A stretch of DNA of 64,000 nt, taken from the NCBI RefSeq assembly GCF_001428335.1, contig NZ_LMSG01000019.1, positions 394,757-458,756 of the forward strand. Reading direction: 5' to 3'. Positions 35,023 to 46,432 of the stretch are shown piece by piece. The position numbers and the translations under genes are program-made. The notes beneath the pieces are model-generated. The model searched no databases. It saw only the letters and a list, made by a program, of their open reading frames with translations, and was not told where the DNA came from. Source of the DNA: Arthrobacter sp. Soil762 (GTDB lineage Bacteria > Actinomycetota > Actinomycetes > Actinomycetales > Micrococcaceae). Within the stretch, counting starts at the first letter, position 1. Every line of letters begins with the position of its first letter.

Positions 35023-35164
35023 CGCAGCCTCCTGTGAAAACTCTAACCGTGCCCACTGACGTTCACACTGCCGCCGGCAAGCGGGGCAAACCGCGCAACA
35101 CGATAAACTGAGCCCATCCCCACCAACCGCGGCACTGTTCCGCGAGATCAGACGGAGACTTTTT

Positions 35165-36850
35165 GTGAGCGTCACGCAGCCTGACCGTGTATCCATCGAC
35201 CGTGTTCCCATCCGCCGGGCGCTGATCTCGGTCTACGACAAGACCGGTCTGGAGGATCTCGCCAAGGGCCTGCACGCAGCCGGCGTGAAGCTCGTCTCCA
35301 CCGGTTCCACGGCCAAGAAGATCGCCGCGGCCGGTATCCCGGTCCAGGAAGTCGAAGAAGTCACAGGGTCTCCGGAAATGCTGGACGGCCGCGTCAAGAC
35401 GCTGCACCCGCGCGTCCACGGCGGCATCCTGGCGGACCGCCGCGTCCCCGCGCACATGGAAACCCTCGCCGGTATGGAGATTGAAACCTTCGACCTGGTG
35501 GTGGTGAACCTCTACCCGTTCGTTGAGACCGTGAAGTCCGGCGCCGCGCAGGACGATGTCGTTGAACAGATCGACATCGGCGGCCCCGCGATGGTCCGTT
35601 CGGCAGCGAAGAACCACGCCGCCGTCGCGATTGTTGTTGACCCCGCGTTCTACGGCTCAGTGGTCACCGCCGCCGCTGAGGGCGGCTTTGACCTGAAGAC
35701 CCGTCGGCGGCTGGCCGCCAAGGCGTTCGCCCACACCGCGTCCTACGACAACGCCGTGGCCACTTGGACTGCCAGCCAGTTCCTGGATGAAGACGGCGAC
35801 GGCGTCATCGACTGGCCTGCCTACGCCGGCCTGTCGCTGGAGCGCTCCGAGGTTCTCCGCTACGGCGAAAACCCGCACCAGCAGGCTGCGCTCTACGTCG
35901 ACAAGGCAGCCCCGGCCGGGATCGCGCAGGCCGACCAGCTGCACGGCAAGGCCATGAGCTACAACAACTTTGTCGACGCCGACGCCGCCCTCCGTGCCGC
36001 GTTCGACTTCGCCGAGCCCGCCGTCGCCATCATCAAGCACGCCAACCCGTGCGGTGTCGCCGTCGGTTCCGCTGATGCTGCAGACCCGATCGCCGACGCC
36101 CACGCCAAGGCCCACGCCTGCGACCCCGTTTCGGCCTTCGGCGGCGTCATCGCTGCCAACCGGACGGTCACTGCCGCCATGGCCGAGACGGTTGCCGGCA
36201 TCTTCACCGAGGTTGTCATCGCCCCGGACTTCGAGCCGGAAGCCGTGGAGATCCTCTCCAAGAAGAAGAACATCCGCCTGCTGGCCCTGCCCGAAGGCTA
36301 CGACCGCTACCCGGCAGAAATGCGCCAGGTTTCCGGCGGTGTCTTGGTCCAGATGAGCGACAAGGTGGACGCCGACGGCGATAACCCCGCCAACTGGACC
36401 CTCGCCGCCGGCGAAGCCGCTGACGAAAAGACCCTCGCGGACCTCGCCTTCGCCTGGACTGCCTGCCGTGCCGCCAAGTCCAACGCCATCCTGCTCGCCG
36501 ATCACGGCGCAGCCGTGGGCATCGGCATGGGCCAGGTCAACCGGCTGGACTCCTGCCGCCTGGCCGTCGAGCGTGCCAACACGCTGGGCGTTTCGGTGGA
36601 GTCCGACGTCGAAGGTGCTGGCGGTGCGTCAAACGCCGACGCGACCGGCGCACCCGCGCGTGCCCGCGGCGCCGTCGCAGCCTCCGACGCGTTCTTTCCG
36701 TTCGCTGACGGCCTGCAGATCCTGATCGACGCCGGCGTCCGCGCCGTGGTCCAGCCGGGCGGTTCCGTCCGGGATGAGGAAGTCGTAGCCGCGGCCAACG
36801 CGGCCGGCATCACCATGTACTTCACGGGTGCCCGCCACTTCTTCCACTAG
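35165..36850 (+). CDS. purH: AICAR transformylase / IMP cyclohydrolase
   Basis: The 561-residue bifunctional enzyme has an N-terminal MGS-like cyclohydrolase domain ([26 protein letters not shown]). Its transformylase domain has [27 protein letters not shown] and [12 protein letters not shown]. It performs the last two steps of IMP synthesis using 10-formyl-THF. A 20-residue Ala/Gly-rich insertion (about 480-500) precedes [11 protein letters not shown], giving the longer actinobacterial form. GTG start with GGAG upstream. A strong hairpin terminator follows. Confidence 0.96.
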   Translation: MSVTQPDRVSIDRVPIRRALISVYDKTGLEDLAKGLHAAGVKLVSTGSTAKKIAAAGIPVQEVEEVTGSPEMLDGRVKTLHPRVHGGILADRRVPAHMETLAGMEIETFDLVVVNLYPFVETVKSGAAQDDVVEQIDIGGPAMVRSAAKNHAAVAIVVDPAFYGSVVTAAAEGGFDLKTRRRLAAKAFAHTASYDNAVATWTASQFLDEDGDGVIDWPAYAGLSLERSEVLRYGENPHQQAALYVDKAAPAGIAQADQLHGKAMSYNNFVDADAALRAAFDFAEPAVAIIKHANPCGVAVGSADAADPIADAHAKAHACDPVSAFGGVIAANRTVTAAMAETVAGIFTEVVIAPDFEPEAVEILSKKKNIRLLALPEGYDRYPAEMRQVSGGVLVQMSDKVDADGDNPANWTLAAGEAADEKTLADLAFAWTACRAAKSNAILLADHGAAVGIGMGQVNRLDSCRLAVERANTLGVSVESDVEGAGGASNADATGAPARARGAVAASDAFFPFADGLQILIDAGVRAVVQPGGSVRDEEVVAAANAAGITMYFTGARHFFH

Positions 36851-36921
36851 TCCCCACCGGTTCCCTAACCTCGCAAGCTCGGTCAGGGAACCCTGCCGGC
36901 GTGGGCCCAGGGTTAAACGTC

Positions 36922-36958
36922 GACGGCGCCTGTCCCCGCTGAGGGGACAGGCGCCGTC
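36922..36958 (+). terminator. Strong terminator after purH
   Basis: A perfect 16-bp stem (GACGGCGCCTGTCCCC and its complement) with a GCTGA loop lies about 70 bases past the purH stop. It also faces the convergent protease gene. Confidence 0.85.
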
Positions 36959-37170
36959 GGGCCTTAACGGGCAGCTTCTAGGAAGGTCGTGGTGCCGGGT
37001 CCGCGCCCCGCTGCATGAGGCGCGGACCCCCTTCCGGAAGCCGAAGCTCCCGGGGCTTTGCAGCGGCCATTCGCTGTTTGGTCCAGTATTCGAGGATCTC
37101 CCCGCGGGTCTGGCCCGATTCGCTGTGGCTGACGGTTCCGTTCCCGGATGCCTTCTCAGGCGGGGATTTC

Positions 37171-38136
37171 CTAGGCTGCTGCGGCAATGTCGTAGGCCGT
37201 TTTGATGGCGGCGCCCCAGTACGGGCCGTACATCACGGGTTTCGGGCTGTAGCCGTAACTGTTGATGGAGTTCTGGAGGCCGTCGGAGCCGCTGCCGATG
37301 AACCACGGGCCGCCGGAGGAGCCGCCGGTCATGTCGCAGGGGATGCCCTGGGTCGTGAACGCCGTGTTGTTGGTGTCATTGGTGGCTGTGCCAGTGCAGC
37401 TCCAGAGCCGTTGGCCGCTGAAGGGCTTGGCGGCCGGGTAGCCGTAGGAGGTGTACTGAAGGCCGCGGTCTTCATTGAATGCCACGCCGGAGCCCCCGAC
37501 GACGTCGGTCAGCAACTTGCCGCCAAGCTGACTCATGACCGCAAAGCCGGTGTCGTAGCTGATGTCCCCGGAGCCCTTCCACTGGGCCGTGGTGTAAAGC
37601 GCCTTGGCTGTCCAGGTACCGTAAGGCCTGGCGCCATTCTCGTAGGCCGGTACAAAGACAAAGTTGGTGGCGAACGCGCCGGGACCTTCATTGAGGCAGT
37701 GCCCGGCGGTGGCCACGGTACTCTTGTTCGGCGCCGATACGGCATTTCCGGAACAGACGTAGTTCGCCCCGCCGAGGGTGAAGAACACCTTACCGATGTG
37801 GGCTACAGGGTTCGCAGGCTGAGCGAGTGAGGGCTTTCCCGTGGTGCCCGCCACCTTGGTTTTGGGTCCCTTCAGCACACTGGCCGCACTGGATGATTTA
37901 CCGCGCTCCAGCGCCTTTCCGGCCAGGACATCACCGGGAATCGCGGCGCGCATGCGGTCTGATGTCCAGTAGTCCGCCGCCCCGGTGCCGTCTACGATTG
38001 CGCTGGCCACCGAAGGAGCTGCTTTATCGCCCGACGACGATGGGGCAGCATGGGCACTTCCGGCGCCAACCAGCGCCAGGAGGGCAGCCGCCGAAAGGCT
38101 CAGGAGGGTGGCAGCCAAGGACCTGGTACGCGTCAT
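37171..38136 (-). CDS. Secreted trypsin-like serine protease
   Basis: The 321-residue product has a Sec signal (MTRTRSLAATLLSLSAAALLA, cleavage near AHA-APS), a pro-segment to about residue 110, and a trypsin-fold domain. The triad is visible: His146 in ATAGHC, Asp195 in SYDTGFAV and Ser274 in TGGSSGGPW. Paired cysteines (C128/C147, C247/C267) suggest two disulfides. The pattern is that of extracellular glutamyl-endopeptidase-like proteases of actinobacteria. A good promoter lies upstream at 38197-38225. Confidence 0.9.
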   Translation of the reverse strand: MTRTRSLAATLLSLSAAALLALVGAGSAHAAPSSSGDKAAPSVASAIVDGTGAADYWTSDRMRAAIPGDVLAGKALERGKSSSAASVLKGPKTKVAGTTGKPSLAQPANPVAHIGKVFFTLGGANYVCSGNAVSAPNKSTVATAGHCLNEGPGAFATNFVFVPAYENGARPYGTWTAKALYTTAQWKGSGDISYDTGFAVMSQLGGKLLTDVVGGSGVAFNEDRGLQYTSYGYPAAKPFSGQRLWSCTGTATNDTNNTAFTTQGIPCDMTGGSSGGPWFIGSGSDGLQNSINSYGYSPKPVMYGPYWGAAIKTAYDIAAAA

Positions 38137-38196
38137 TATTGTCCTGTCTAAAACGTTCGAAGGCGTGCCCGGGAGAGCCAGCCGCGTGACCCATGT

Positions 38197-38225
38197 AACC
38201 TATCGAGACATGACAAGTTTGTAAA
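38197..38225 (-). promoter_or_regulatory. Promoter of the secreted protease
   Basis: On the minus strand TTTACA and TAGGTT are separated by exactly 17 bases, 61 bases before the protease ATG. This is a sigma-70-type vegetative promoter. Confidence 0.5.
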
Positions 38226-38230
38226 TAGTA

Positions 38231-38608
38231 GTGACGCCAGAAGTATGGTCCGCAAACACGGCTCGGATCTGGTGGTGCGGGTGCGCCGCTCTGGCAAAAA
38301 CGACCGCCGGAGGGTACTTTTCTCTATACAGTTACACGTCCGATCTGGGCTCCGGACTCTCAGCGAATTGGGGTCCCCTCGTGATTGCTTTCTGGAAGTC
38401 CGCCAAAAGGTCCGTCGTCAATGGCCGGCACGTAACAGCCAACGCCGGGGGCCAAAGTGCTTCCCCGGATGTTGAAGCCTACGCAGCAGGCCTGCAATTG
38501 CGGGACGTTGATCCCATCCATTCGTTCACAGCGACGGAGGAGCTGCGCCGTCAGGACCCCAAATACGTGCAGCTCTGGCCCAGTGACATACCCCACAAGA
38601 GGCGCTGA
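38231..38608 (+). CDS. Hypothetical protein, doubtful 5' part
   Basis: The frame encodes up to 125 residues from a GTG at 38231. The second half (from VIAFWKSAKRSVVNGRHV through HSFTATEELRRQDPKYVQL) looks like a genuine small protein, whereas the first half has poor codon bias. An internal GTG at about 38381 would give a 76-residue product. No family is recognised. A terminator-like hairpin with TTTT follows, which favours transcription on this strand. It may also be a degraded gene. Confidence 0.35.
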   Translation: MTPEVWSANTARIWWCGCAALAKTTAGGYFSLYSYTSDLGSGLSANWGPLVIAFWKSAKRSVVNGRHVTANAGGQSASPDVEAYAAGLQLRDVDPIHSFTATEELRRQDPKYVQLWPSDIPHKRR

Positions 38609-38649
38609 CCGGATCCGCACCTGTGCCGGTGGCTCCCGGCGGTAAGGCG

Positions 38650-38696
38650 CGACGGCGGCTGGCCGCCCGGCGCGTGCGCACCGCCGTCGGGCGTTT
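38650..38696 (+). terminator. Terminator upstream of icd
   Basis: CGACGGCGG pairs with CCGCCGTCG across a 22-base loop and runs into GGCGTTTT. It ends the small plus-strand transcript before the isocitrate dehydrogenase promoter. Confidence 0.65.
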
Positions 38697-38791
38697 TCCC
38701 ATGCCCCAATCCGCTGTAATGCAGGGCCGTCTGGCCGCCCCAGTACGGTTCAAAGCCGTGTCCTCGGGTAAGTTAGGGGGTGGTGAAATAG

Positions 38792-41059
<2,268 letters not shown>

Positions 41060-41078
41060 GCGGCACCGAACCTTAGAA

Positions 41079-41118
41079 GGCGGCGCCCCCGGGACATGAC
41101 ACCGGGGCGCCGCCTCTT
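41079..41118 (+). terminator. Terminator after icd
   Basis: GGCGGCGCCCC pairs with GGGGCGCCGCC (slightly bulged extended stem, about nine-base loop), followed by TCTTTCGT, starting 20 bases past the icd stop. Confidence 0.8.
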
Positions 41119-41203
41119 TCGTCTAATCGACATCGCTTAGGCGACGGGAGCCGATGAAGCACAGATGGGTTAGTAACCTCATGTGCCGTCCGTCCGCCCG
41201 CAC

Positions 41204-41689
41204 TCAGTCGCCGTCCTTGCCCTTGCCTCTATTTCCCTTGCTGTCATCGGGTGCGGGAGCTACGGGCGCGGTGACCGCTTTCTGGGACGCATCGGCGTCT
41301 GCCTGCTTTTGCGCAGCGGCTGCGTCCTCTGCGGCCTTCGCTGCTGCGGCGTCGGCTACGGCCTTGGCCGCCGTCAGGTCTGCCCGGACGGCTGTGGCGG
41401 CCGTCGTGATGCTGCGCCGGCGTTCCTCGGAAACCTGCCCGGTCCCCGCAGCGGACGCGAGGTCGGCCTCGAGGCTATCCAAAGCTGCCAATCCGCCAGC
41501 GGGGTCATTATTTGCTGAGGCCTGGGTGACGCCGAGGACTCGTTCCTGGAGTTGGCGGGCGGCATCACCTTGAAGGCCGGTCTCAGCCGGACCGCACGCT
41601 GCCAGTGAACCGGCGAGCAGAAATGCTGCTGCAGCTGTCAGGCATTTGGCAGTGGCCGAACGCCCGCCGTGCTTCGGTGCAGGGTTCAT
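41204..41689 (-). CDS. Ala/Lys-rich coiled-coil lipoprotein coupled to the kinase
   Basis: The 161-residue product (ATG at 41689) has a lipoprotein signal ending LLAGSLAAC with Cys32, so it should be anchored outside the cell membrane. The remainder is a long charged helix (Ala, Lys, Asp, Gln) ending in a basic GNRGKGKDGD tail. Its start overlaps the kinase stop in ATGA, implying the pair is made together. No family recognised; it may be a partner or an external part of the kinase signalling unit. Confidence 0.75.
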   Translation of the reverse strand: MNPAPKHGGRSATAKCLTAAAAFLLAGSLAACGPAETGLQGDAARQLQERVLGVTQASANNDPAGGLAALDSLEADLASAAGTGQVSEERRRSITTAATAVRADLTAAKAVADAAAAKAAEDAAAAQKQADADASQKAVTAPVAPAPDDSKGNRGKGKDGD

Positions 41690-42900
41690 GGTTCCACGCT
41701 CTCCTGAAGTTCCTTGAGGTGGTCGCCCAAGGTGCCGTTGACGGCGGGGTAAGGAACGACGTCGGGCGTTGGCTGAGGTGCCAGGCTCAAGGTCAGCCCC
41801 GCCGCGGCTGCTCCAGCGGCGAGCACGCTCAGTGCGGTGACAGTCCAGAAGCGCCTTCCGGTGTGGCGGAGACGAGACAAGTCCGGGACCCACGCCCGCG
41901 CGTCAGGACCGCGGGTGATGTCCAGCTTGCCTTTGCTGGACCGAACTAGAGGCAGATCTGATTCCGCGGTGATGGCGATGGACGGCGGCCTGAACGGCAT
42001 AGCCGGGAGTACGCGGGTTGTCTCCGGCGCGAGCTCGCCCGGTGCGGACACGGGTGACACCAGGGCTTGACGCAAAACGAATTCAACATCGGACGCGACG
42101 GGACGTTCCAGCGGTTCAATGGCAGTCATTGAACGGATCAGATCAGCCCACTCCGCTGGAAGGTCAGCGGGGATCTCGGGTGCCCGGTGCAACCGGGCCA
42201 CTGCGGATTCCACGGCGCTGCCCGGGAACTCAACGGTTTGCTTGACGCATTCCAGCAGTACCAGACCCAGCGAGTAGATATCAGTGGCGGGCGACAGGGG
42301 AGAACCCATGGCCTGCTCCGGACTGAGATACGCGGCCGTCCCCACCATGGTTCCCGTGGCGGTCAGCCGGGCTGAATCCGCCATCCTGGCGATGCCAAAA
42401 TCCGTGAGTTTGGGTCGCAAAGGTTCACCCGGACGGATCTGCACGAGCAGGATGTTCCCGGGCTTGATGTCGCGGTGGATGATGCCCACGCTGTGCACGT
42501 AGGCCAGCGCGTCAGCTACGCCTGCCCCGATGACTGCAAGCTCGTCCAAGGGAACTGCACTATGCCTGATCCGGCTGCGGAGGTCCTGGCCCTCCACGAG
42601 CTCCATTGTCAGGAACGGCCGAGGTTCGTCCAGGACACGGGTATCGATGCCTGCATCGAACAGCGTGACCAGGCTGGGATGGTTGAGCGTTGCCAGCAGT
42701 TGGATTTCGGCTTCCTGGCGCCTGAGCTCATTGGCATCCGGTGCCTGTGGGGCAAAGAGCTTCAGGGCGACATCCCTGCCCAGGTTTTCGTCCCGGGCGC
42801 GGTAGACGGATGACATGCCGCCGCGGCCAATAATGTCCGCCAGCCGATAGCGTCCGCCGAGCATTTCATTCTTAATTGAGCTAGGCGAATCCGCCACCAT
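41686..42900 (-). CDS. Membrane Ser/Thr protein kinase (PknB-type, no PASTA)
   Basis: The 404-residue kinase has a Gly-rich loop (GRGGMSSVY), Lys47 in VALKLF, catalytic HRDIKPGNIL near 141 and DFGIARM near 167. Pro/Thr-rich juxtamembrane residues precede one membrane helix (TVTALSVLAAGAAAAGLTL, near 365), leaving only about 30 residues outside. It lacks PASTA repeats, so sensing must differ from PknB. ATG at 42900 has GGAGGAAC; a longer frame to 42963 is unsupported. It is coupled to the downstream lipoprotein. Confidence 0.92.
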   Translation of the reverse strand: MVADSPSSIKNEMLGGRYRLADIIGRGGMSSVYRARDENLGRDVALKLFAPQAPDANELRRQEAEIQLLATLNHPSLVTLFDAGIDTRVLDEPRPFLTMELVEGQDLRSRIRHSAVPLDELAVIGAGVADALAYVHSVGIIHRDIKPGNILLVQIRPGEPLRPKLTDFGIARMADSARLTATGTMVGTAAYLSPEQAMGSPLSPATDIYSLGLVLLECVKQTVEFPGSAVESAVARLHRAPEIPADLPAEWADLIRSMTAIEPLERPVASDVEFVLRQALVSPVSAPGELAPETTRVLPAMPFRPPSIAITAESDLPLVRSSKGKLDITRGPDARAWVPDLSRLRHTGRRFWTVTALSVLAAGAAAAGLTLSLAPQPTPDVVPYPAVNGTLGDHLKELQESVEP

Positions 42901-43167
42901 GACCAGTTCCTCCCGGTGCGCTGCGGCACTATTCCTGCTCAATAATACCGGCCGGTAGGGCATCCTTTGAGCCGTCTGCCGGCACGCCGGCGGCCCGGCT
43001 AAGAAGTGATTGGGACTTTCTCAGCCGGACCTCCGGTCACAAGGACAAGCGCTGGTAGTTGAGCTCTCTGGTGGCCACCTCCTCTCTGAAAAGTTGGCTA
43101 GGCCGCGAACGGCGGAGCCGGTGCGTTGACGGTCTTAGCCGTCGCAGTCCGCTGAGTGCGGAGTCTG

Positions 43168-44154
43168 CTAGGCCTTCCGGCGCCGCTTGAGCATCAGCAG
43201 TCCGGCAAGCAGCAGGATGGCGGCCAGAGGGATCAGTGAAGCATCCATGCCCGTCTTGGCCAGGGCAGCGGTGCCGCCCTGGCCCGAGGTGTTGCCCATG
43301 GTGTTTGCTGCGGAAGATACCGTACCGGGGGTGGTGCCGGCGGGAACAACAGTGATACCGGTCGTGCCACCTCCCGTGCCACCTCCCGTGGTGCCTGTCG
43401 TTCCGGTACCTGGGTCCGTGGTGCCGGTAGTTCCGGTACCCGGATCGGTGGTGCCGGTAGTTCCGGTACCCGGGTCCGTGGTGTCCGTGTCACCCGTCGT
43501 GCCGGTTCCCGGGTCCGTTGTGTCCGTAACGGGCATTTCCGTACCGGGGGTTTCAGTACCTGGGGTTCCACAGCCATCGGTGCCGCCGCCAATGATGACG
43601 CATGCATCAATAGCAACATTCGCGCCGTCAAGAACGCCGGACGTGCCCAGGCCGAGGTTGATGTCGGCCGCTGCGGCTACGGCGGCGGTGGTGCTGTCGG
43701 TCCCGCCGCTGTTGGTGTTGCCGAGGAGGCCGTCACCGAGGCCGAGGTTGATGTCGGCCGCTGCGGCTACGGCGGCGGCGGCGGTGGTGCTGTCGGTCCC
43801 GCCGCTGTTGGTGTTGCCGAGGAGGCCGTCACCGAGGCCGAGGTTGATGTCGGCCGCTGCGGCTACGGCGGTGGTGCTGTCGGTCCCGCCGCTGTTGGTG
43901 TTGCCGAGGAGGCCGTTGCCAAGGCCAAGGTTGACGTCGACTACGGCAGCGACATCCGCAGTATCCGACTGCGTTGGGCCACCCAGCAGGCCCAACGACG
44001 TCGTGTCAACGGATGCCGCTGCCGAGACCAGGGCGGATGCGGAAAGGTCCGGTCCGCTGGTTGTGTCCGCGGCGCTGGCCGCGGTGGCGCCGAAGGCCAG
44101 TAGCCCGCCGGCAAAGAGGGTGCTGAGCAGCCCCCTGCGAAGGTTGCAATTCAT
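43168..44154 (-). CDS. Repeat-rich surface protein with LAKTG sortase anchor
   Basis: The 328-residue product has a signal peptide (MNCNLRRGLLSTLFAGGLLA, cut near ASA-ADT). Three tandem repeats of about 30 residues (core INLGLGDGLLGNTNSGGTD) follow, then a Pro/Gly/Thr spacer of repeated TDPGTGTTG units. The end is a cell-wall sorting signal: LAKTG, hydrophobic helix (LIPLAAILLLAGLLML) and basic tail KRRRKA. LAxTG is the motif of class E sortases. Ribosome site CAGGAGA precedes the ATG. It follows the FDPGSSPD-tailed secreted protein by 86 bases and may be its partner on the surface. Confidence 0.85.
   Translation of the reverse strand: MNCNLRRGLLSTLFAGGLLAFGATAASAADTTSGPDLSASALVSAAASVDTTSLGLLGGPTQSDTADVAAVVDVNLGLGNGLLGNTNSGGTDSTTAVAAAADINLGLGDGLLGNTNSGGTDSTTAAAAVAAAADINLGLGDGLLGNTNSGGTDSTTAAVAAAADINLGLGTSGVLDGANVAIDACVIIGGGTDGCGTPGTETPGTEMPVTDTTDPGTGTTGDTDTTDPGTGTTGTTDPGTGTTGTTDPGTGTTGTTGGGTGGGTTGITVVPAGTTPGTVSSAANTMGNTSGQGGTAALAKTGMDASLIPLAAILLLAGLLMLKRRRKA
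43651..43923. repeat. Three tandem coding repeats (90, 96 and 87 bp)
   Basis: Units at 43651-43740, 43741-43836 and 43837-43923 are nearly identical, each starting GCCGAGGTTGATGTCGGCC. Lengths differ by whole codons inside an Ala-encoding GGC run, so the reading frame of the LAKTG protein is kept. This is typical of recombination-prone surface proteins. Confidence 0.85.
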
Positions 44155-44240
44155 GATGGTGTCTCCTGAGAAGTTGATGTGGGGCGCTTGTCAGCGCCTG
44201 GAGGCCGTGTTCTGCCCATTACAAGGGCAGGAGGCATCAA

Positions 44241-45134
44241 CTAGTCAGGTGAGGAACCGGGGTCGAATGACACCGGTGAAGGGGCATGCTCAGGTGATCC
44301 GCTGATGGGGAAGGCTCCCGAAAGCGGCAGGTTTAAACGGAACTCGTCCAGCCATACAGCAGAGCCTGAGGCGCCGGAGGGCGAAGCGCCGCTCCCTACT
44401 CCCGATGCAGGTCCTGCCGGAGCCGGTGGCGTGGAAAGGTCGTCGGCGGTCCAGGGGCTTTCTGCTGGGACTGCGTGCATTTCTGTGCCGGACGGAACCG
44501 GCAGCGAAGACGTTCCCGTAACGGACAGCGGGGTCTCGGAAGTGCCGGGGGAGTCGGCTGTGATGTGCCCTGCAGCGGGTGCGTCCGTGCCAGTCGAGAT
44601 CGCGCCGGCAACGGCAGTCTCTTCAAGCGGCAGCAGCCCGGGAAGCTTGACCGGTGCGGACGGAACAGTCGCATCTACCAGATCCACTACGGGCTTCAGA
44701 ACAGGCTCAAGAACCGGTGCGGCATCGGTGAGCGGAGAGGCGACTGTCTCAACCAGGTCATCTGCAGCGGTATCCACCACTGCGGCAATCGGGACAGCCA
44801 CGACCGCGACGGTCCCCGCCGGAACCACGCTGTTGACTACAGGGACGGCGGCGATCAGTTGATCAGCCGTGCCCGACACGCTGCCTACTACGGGCTGCAG
44901 GAGTCCGGTGGGTGAAGGAGCCGGCGACGCGGCCTCAAGAATGGGGGAGACGGCGCTGGCCGACGGTGCAGTCAGGGACCAATCTGATGACGTGAGGCCG
45001 CCCAGAAGGGATCCTGAATCTCGTGAAGAGTCTGCCGTCGCGGCTGAAGCGGAGAGTGTCAGCCAAGTGGCGGTCACCGCACCTGCGAGGAGAAGCGGCC
45101 GGAGGGCACGCCACGGCGAGCGAACTTTAGCCAT
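44241..45134 (-). CDS. Secreted Val/Ala/Pro-rich protein with FDPGSSPD tail
   Basis: The 297-residue product has a Sec signal (MAKVRSPWRALRPLLLAGAV, cut near ATA-DSS). A long low-complexity mature part of Val, Ala, Pro, Ser and Thr follows, with weak VLEPVLKPVVDLV-type periodicity, and the end is SFDPGSSPD. That end matches the protein at 29402-30292 apart from one residue. I prefer ATG 45134 to GTG 45143 (GGGGGTGG upstream). The LAKTG surface protein lies downstream on the same strand. Function unknown. Confidence 0.72.
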   Translation of the reverse strand: MAKVRSPWRALRPLLLAGAVTATWLTLSASAATADSSRDSGSLLGGLTSSDWSLTAPSASAVSPILEAASPAPSPTGLLQPVVGSVSGTADQLIAAVPVVNSVVPAGTVAVVAVPIAAVVDTAADDLVETVASPLTDAAPVLEPVLKPVVDLVDATVPSAPVKLPGLLPLEETAVAGAISTGTDAPAAGHITADSPGTSETPLSVTGTSSLPVPSGTEMHAVPAESPWTADDLSTPPAPAGPASGVGSGASPSGASGSAVWLDEFRLNLPLSGAFPISGSPEHAPSPVSFDPGSSPD

Positions 45135-45290
45135 GCGTACCACCCCCAGTACCGTTGAGACCTAACGATTTCAACAGCGTAGGACTCTCGCGTGCAGGAA
45201 GTCTAGGGAAACGGAAAATAAATCCAGCAAGCTTACTAACTTGTCACTCAGCCATCGATATTCGAAACTGGAGTGTCAAAACTTATTTAC

Positions 45291-45346
45291 AAAAAAGTCA
45301 TAGGCCCGAACGGAGAGATTCTGCCCTTCAATGGGCATCGTTCGGG
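45291..45346 (-). terminator. Terminator of the Gfo/Idh gene
   Basis: On the minus strand CCCGAACG pairs with CGTTCGGG, with an inner GCCC/GGGC stem, and a TTTTTT run follows eight bases later. The left arm overlaps the end of the oxidoreductase coding sequence. Confidence 0.75.
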
Positions 45347-46398
45347 TAGCTAACCCCCAGTTGCCCGCGCACTCCGTCAAATAGTCGCATGGTTTTGATG
45401 GAATCCTCCAACGGCATGACCGGGCTCTCGGTCAGACCCTGTTGGATGCAGCGCGTCACCTCGCGCAGTTCGTAGGTATAGCCGATGCCGACGACGTCGA
45501 ACGCCTCCGTGCGCAGGCCCTCCCGTCCGATGCCGATCACCAACTCCCGCGGATTGTTGATGGAACCGACACTCTGGAGGTAGCCCAGGCTGCCGGCCAC
45601 GGTGGCAGTCCGCGGACCGTACGCCAAGAGCGAGGACGTCAGCTGGGCCTGGGCACCATGGTTGTAGCCGAGCGTCAACGCATTCTGGGCGTCCACGCCG
45701 TCGTCATTAATGAAGCCGGTGGCACTGACGGTCTGCGGGAACCCCAGTGTTCCCACTGCCCACAGCAGGGGGTAGACCGAGATGTCCAGGAGGGCGCCGC
45801 CACCGTCCTGTCTGGCCCACAACCTGGACGTCGGGGAATAGGGCGCGGGAAAACCCAGGTCAGCGCTCACCCAGTGCACGTCCCCGAGCTCCCCGGACGC
45901 GGCAATCTCGAACGCCCGCTGCATGCCCGGGAGGAAGCGGGACCACACTGCCTCCATGAGGAAGAGCTTCCGCTCCCGGGCAAGTGCGACGAGATCGCTC
46001 GCTTCCCTGCCGTTGATGGTGAACGCCTTTTCGCACAGGACGTGCTTGCCCGCATTGAGCGCAGCGAGCACAATCTGGTGGTGCTGGGCGTGCGGGGTGG
46101 CGACGTAGACAACGTCCACCGAGTCATCGGCGAGCAGCCGCTGGTAGCCGGGCACGCCGTCGTCGTCCCCGTAGGCCTTGGCGAAACCGTAGTCCGCCGC
46201 GAAACTCTCCGCAGTGCCCTGTGAGCGGGAACTGACGGCATAGAGCTCGGCGTCTGGGAGCAGTGCCAGGTCCTGCGACACTGACCGCGCGATCCCGCCG
46301 GTGGCTATGACGCCCCACCGCAGGCGTTTTCCGGTGGCAGACCGGGGATCCGGATCGGACTGGGTGGACAGCCACGGTGTGGCAATGGGCGCGCTCAT
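45328..46398 (-). CDS. Gfo/Idh/MocA-family oxidoreductase
   Basis: The 356-residue protein has an N-terminal NAD(P) Rossmann part (RWGVIATGGIARSVSQDLAL), the family signature around HVLCEKAFTINGREA (Lys in EKA) and a C-terminal substrate domain (GALLDISVYPLLWAVGTLG). It resembles the dihydrodiol-dehydrogenase or sugar-oxidoreductase branch. It is single-gene with its own T-run terminator. Start at 46398 is preceded by GAGAGG nine bases away; another ATG lies three codons upstream. Substrate not known. Confidence 0.88.
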   Translation of the reverse strand: MSAPIATPWLSTQSDPDPRSATGKRLRWGVIATGGIARSVSQDLALLPDAELYAVSSRSQGTAESFAADYGFAKAYGDDDGVPGYQRLLADDSVDVVYVATPHAQHHQIVLAALNAGKHVLCEKAFTINGREASDLVALARERKLFLMEAVWSRFLPGMQRAFEIAASGELGDVHWVSADLGFPAPYSPTSRLWARQDGGGALLDISVYPLLWAVGTLGFPQTVSATGFINDDGVDAQNALTLGYNHGAQAQLTSSLLAYGPRTATVAGSLGYLQSVGSINNPRELVIGIGREGLRTEAFDVVGIGYTYELREVTRCIQQGLTESPVMPLEDSIKTMRLFDGVRGQLGVSYPNDAH

Positions 46399-46432
46399 GG
46401 TGCCCATCCTCTCATTGTGACCAGTGCGGGCG

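Noticed and set aside
36900-36960. Attachment site or IS end at the long inverted repeat after purH
   Set aside because: Tight 16-bp stem, small loop and position after a stop codon fit a terminator; no mobile gene is nearby.
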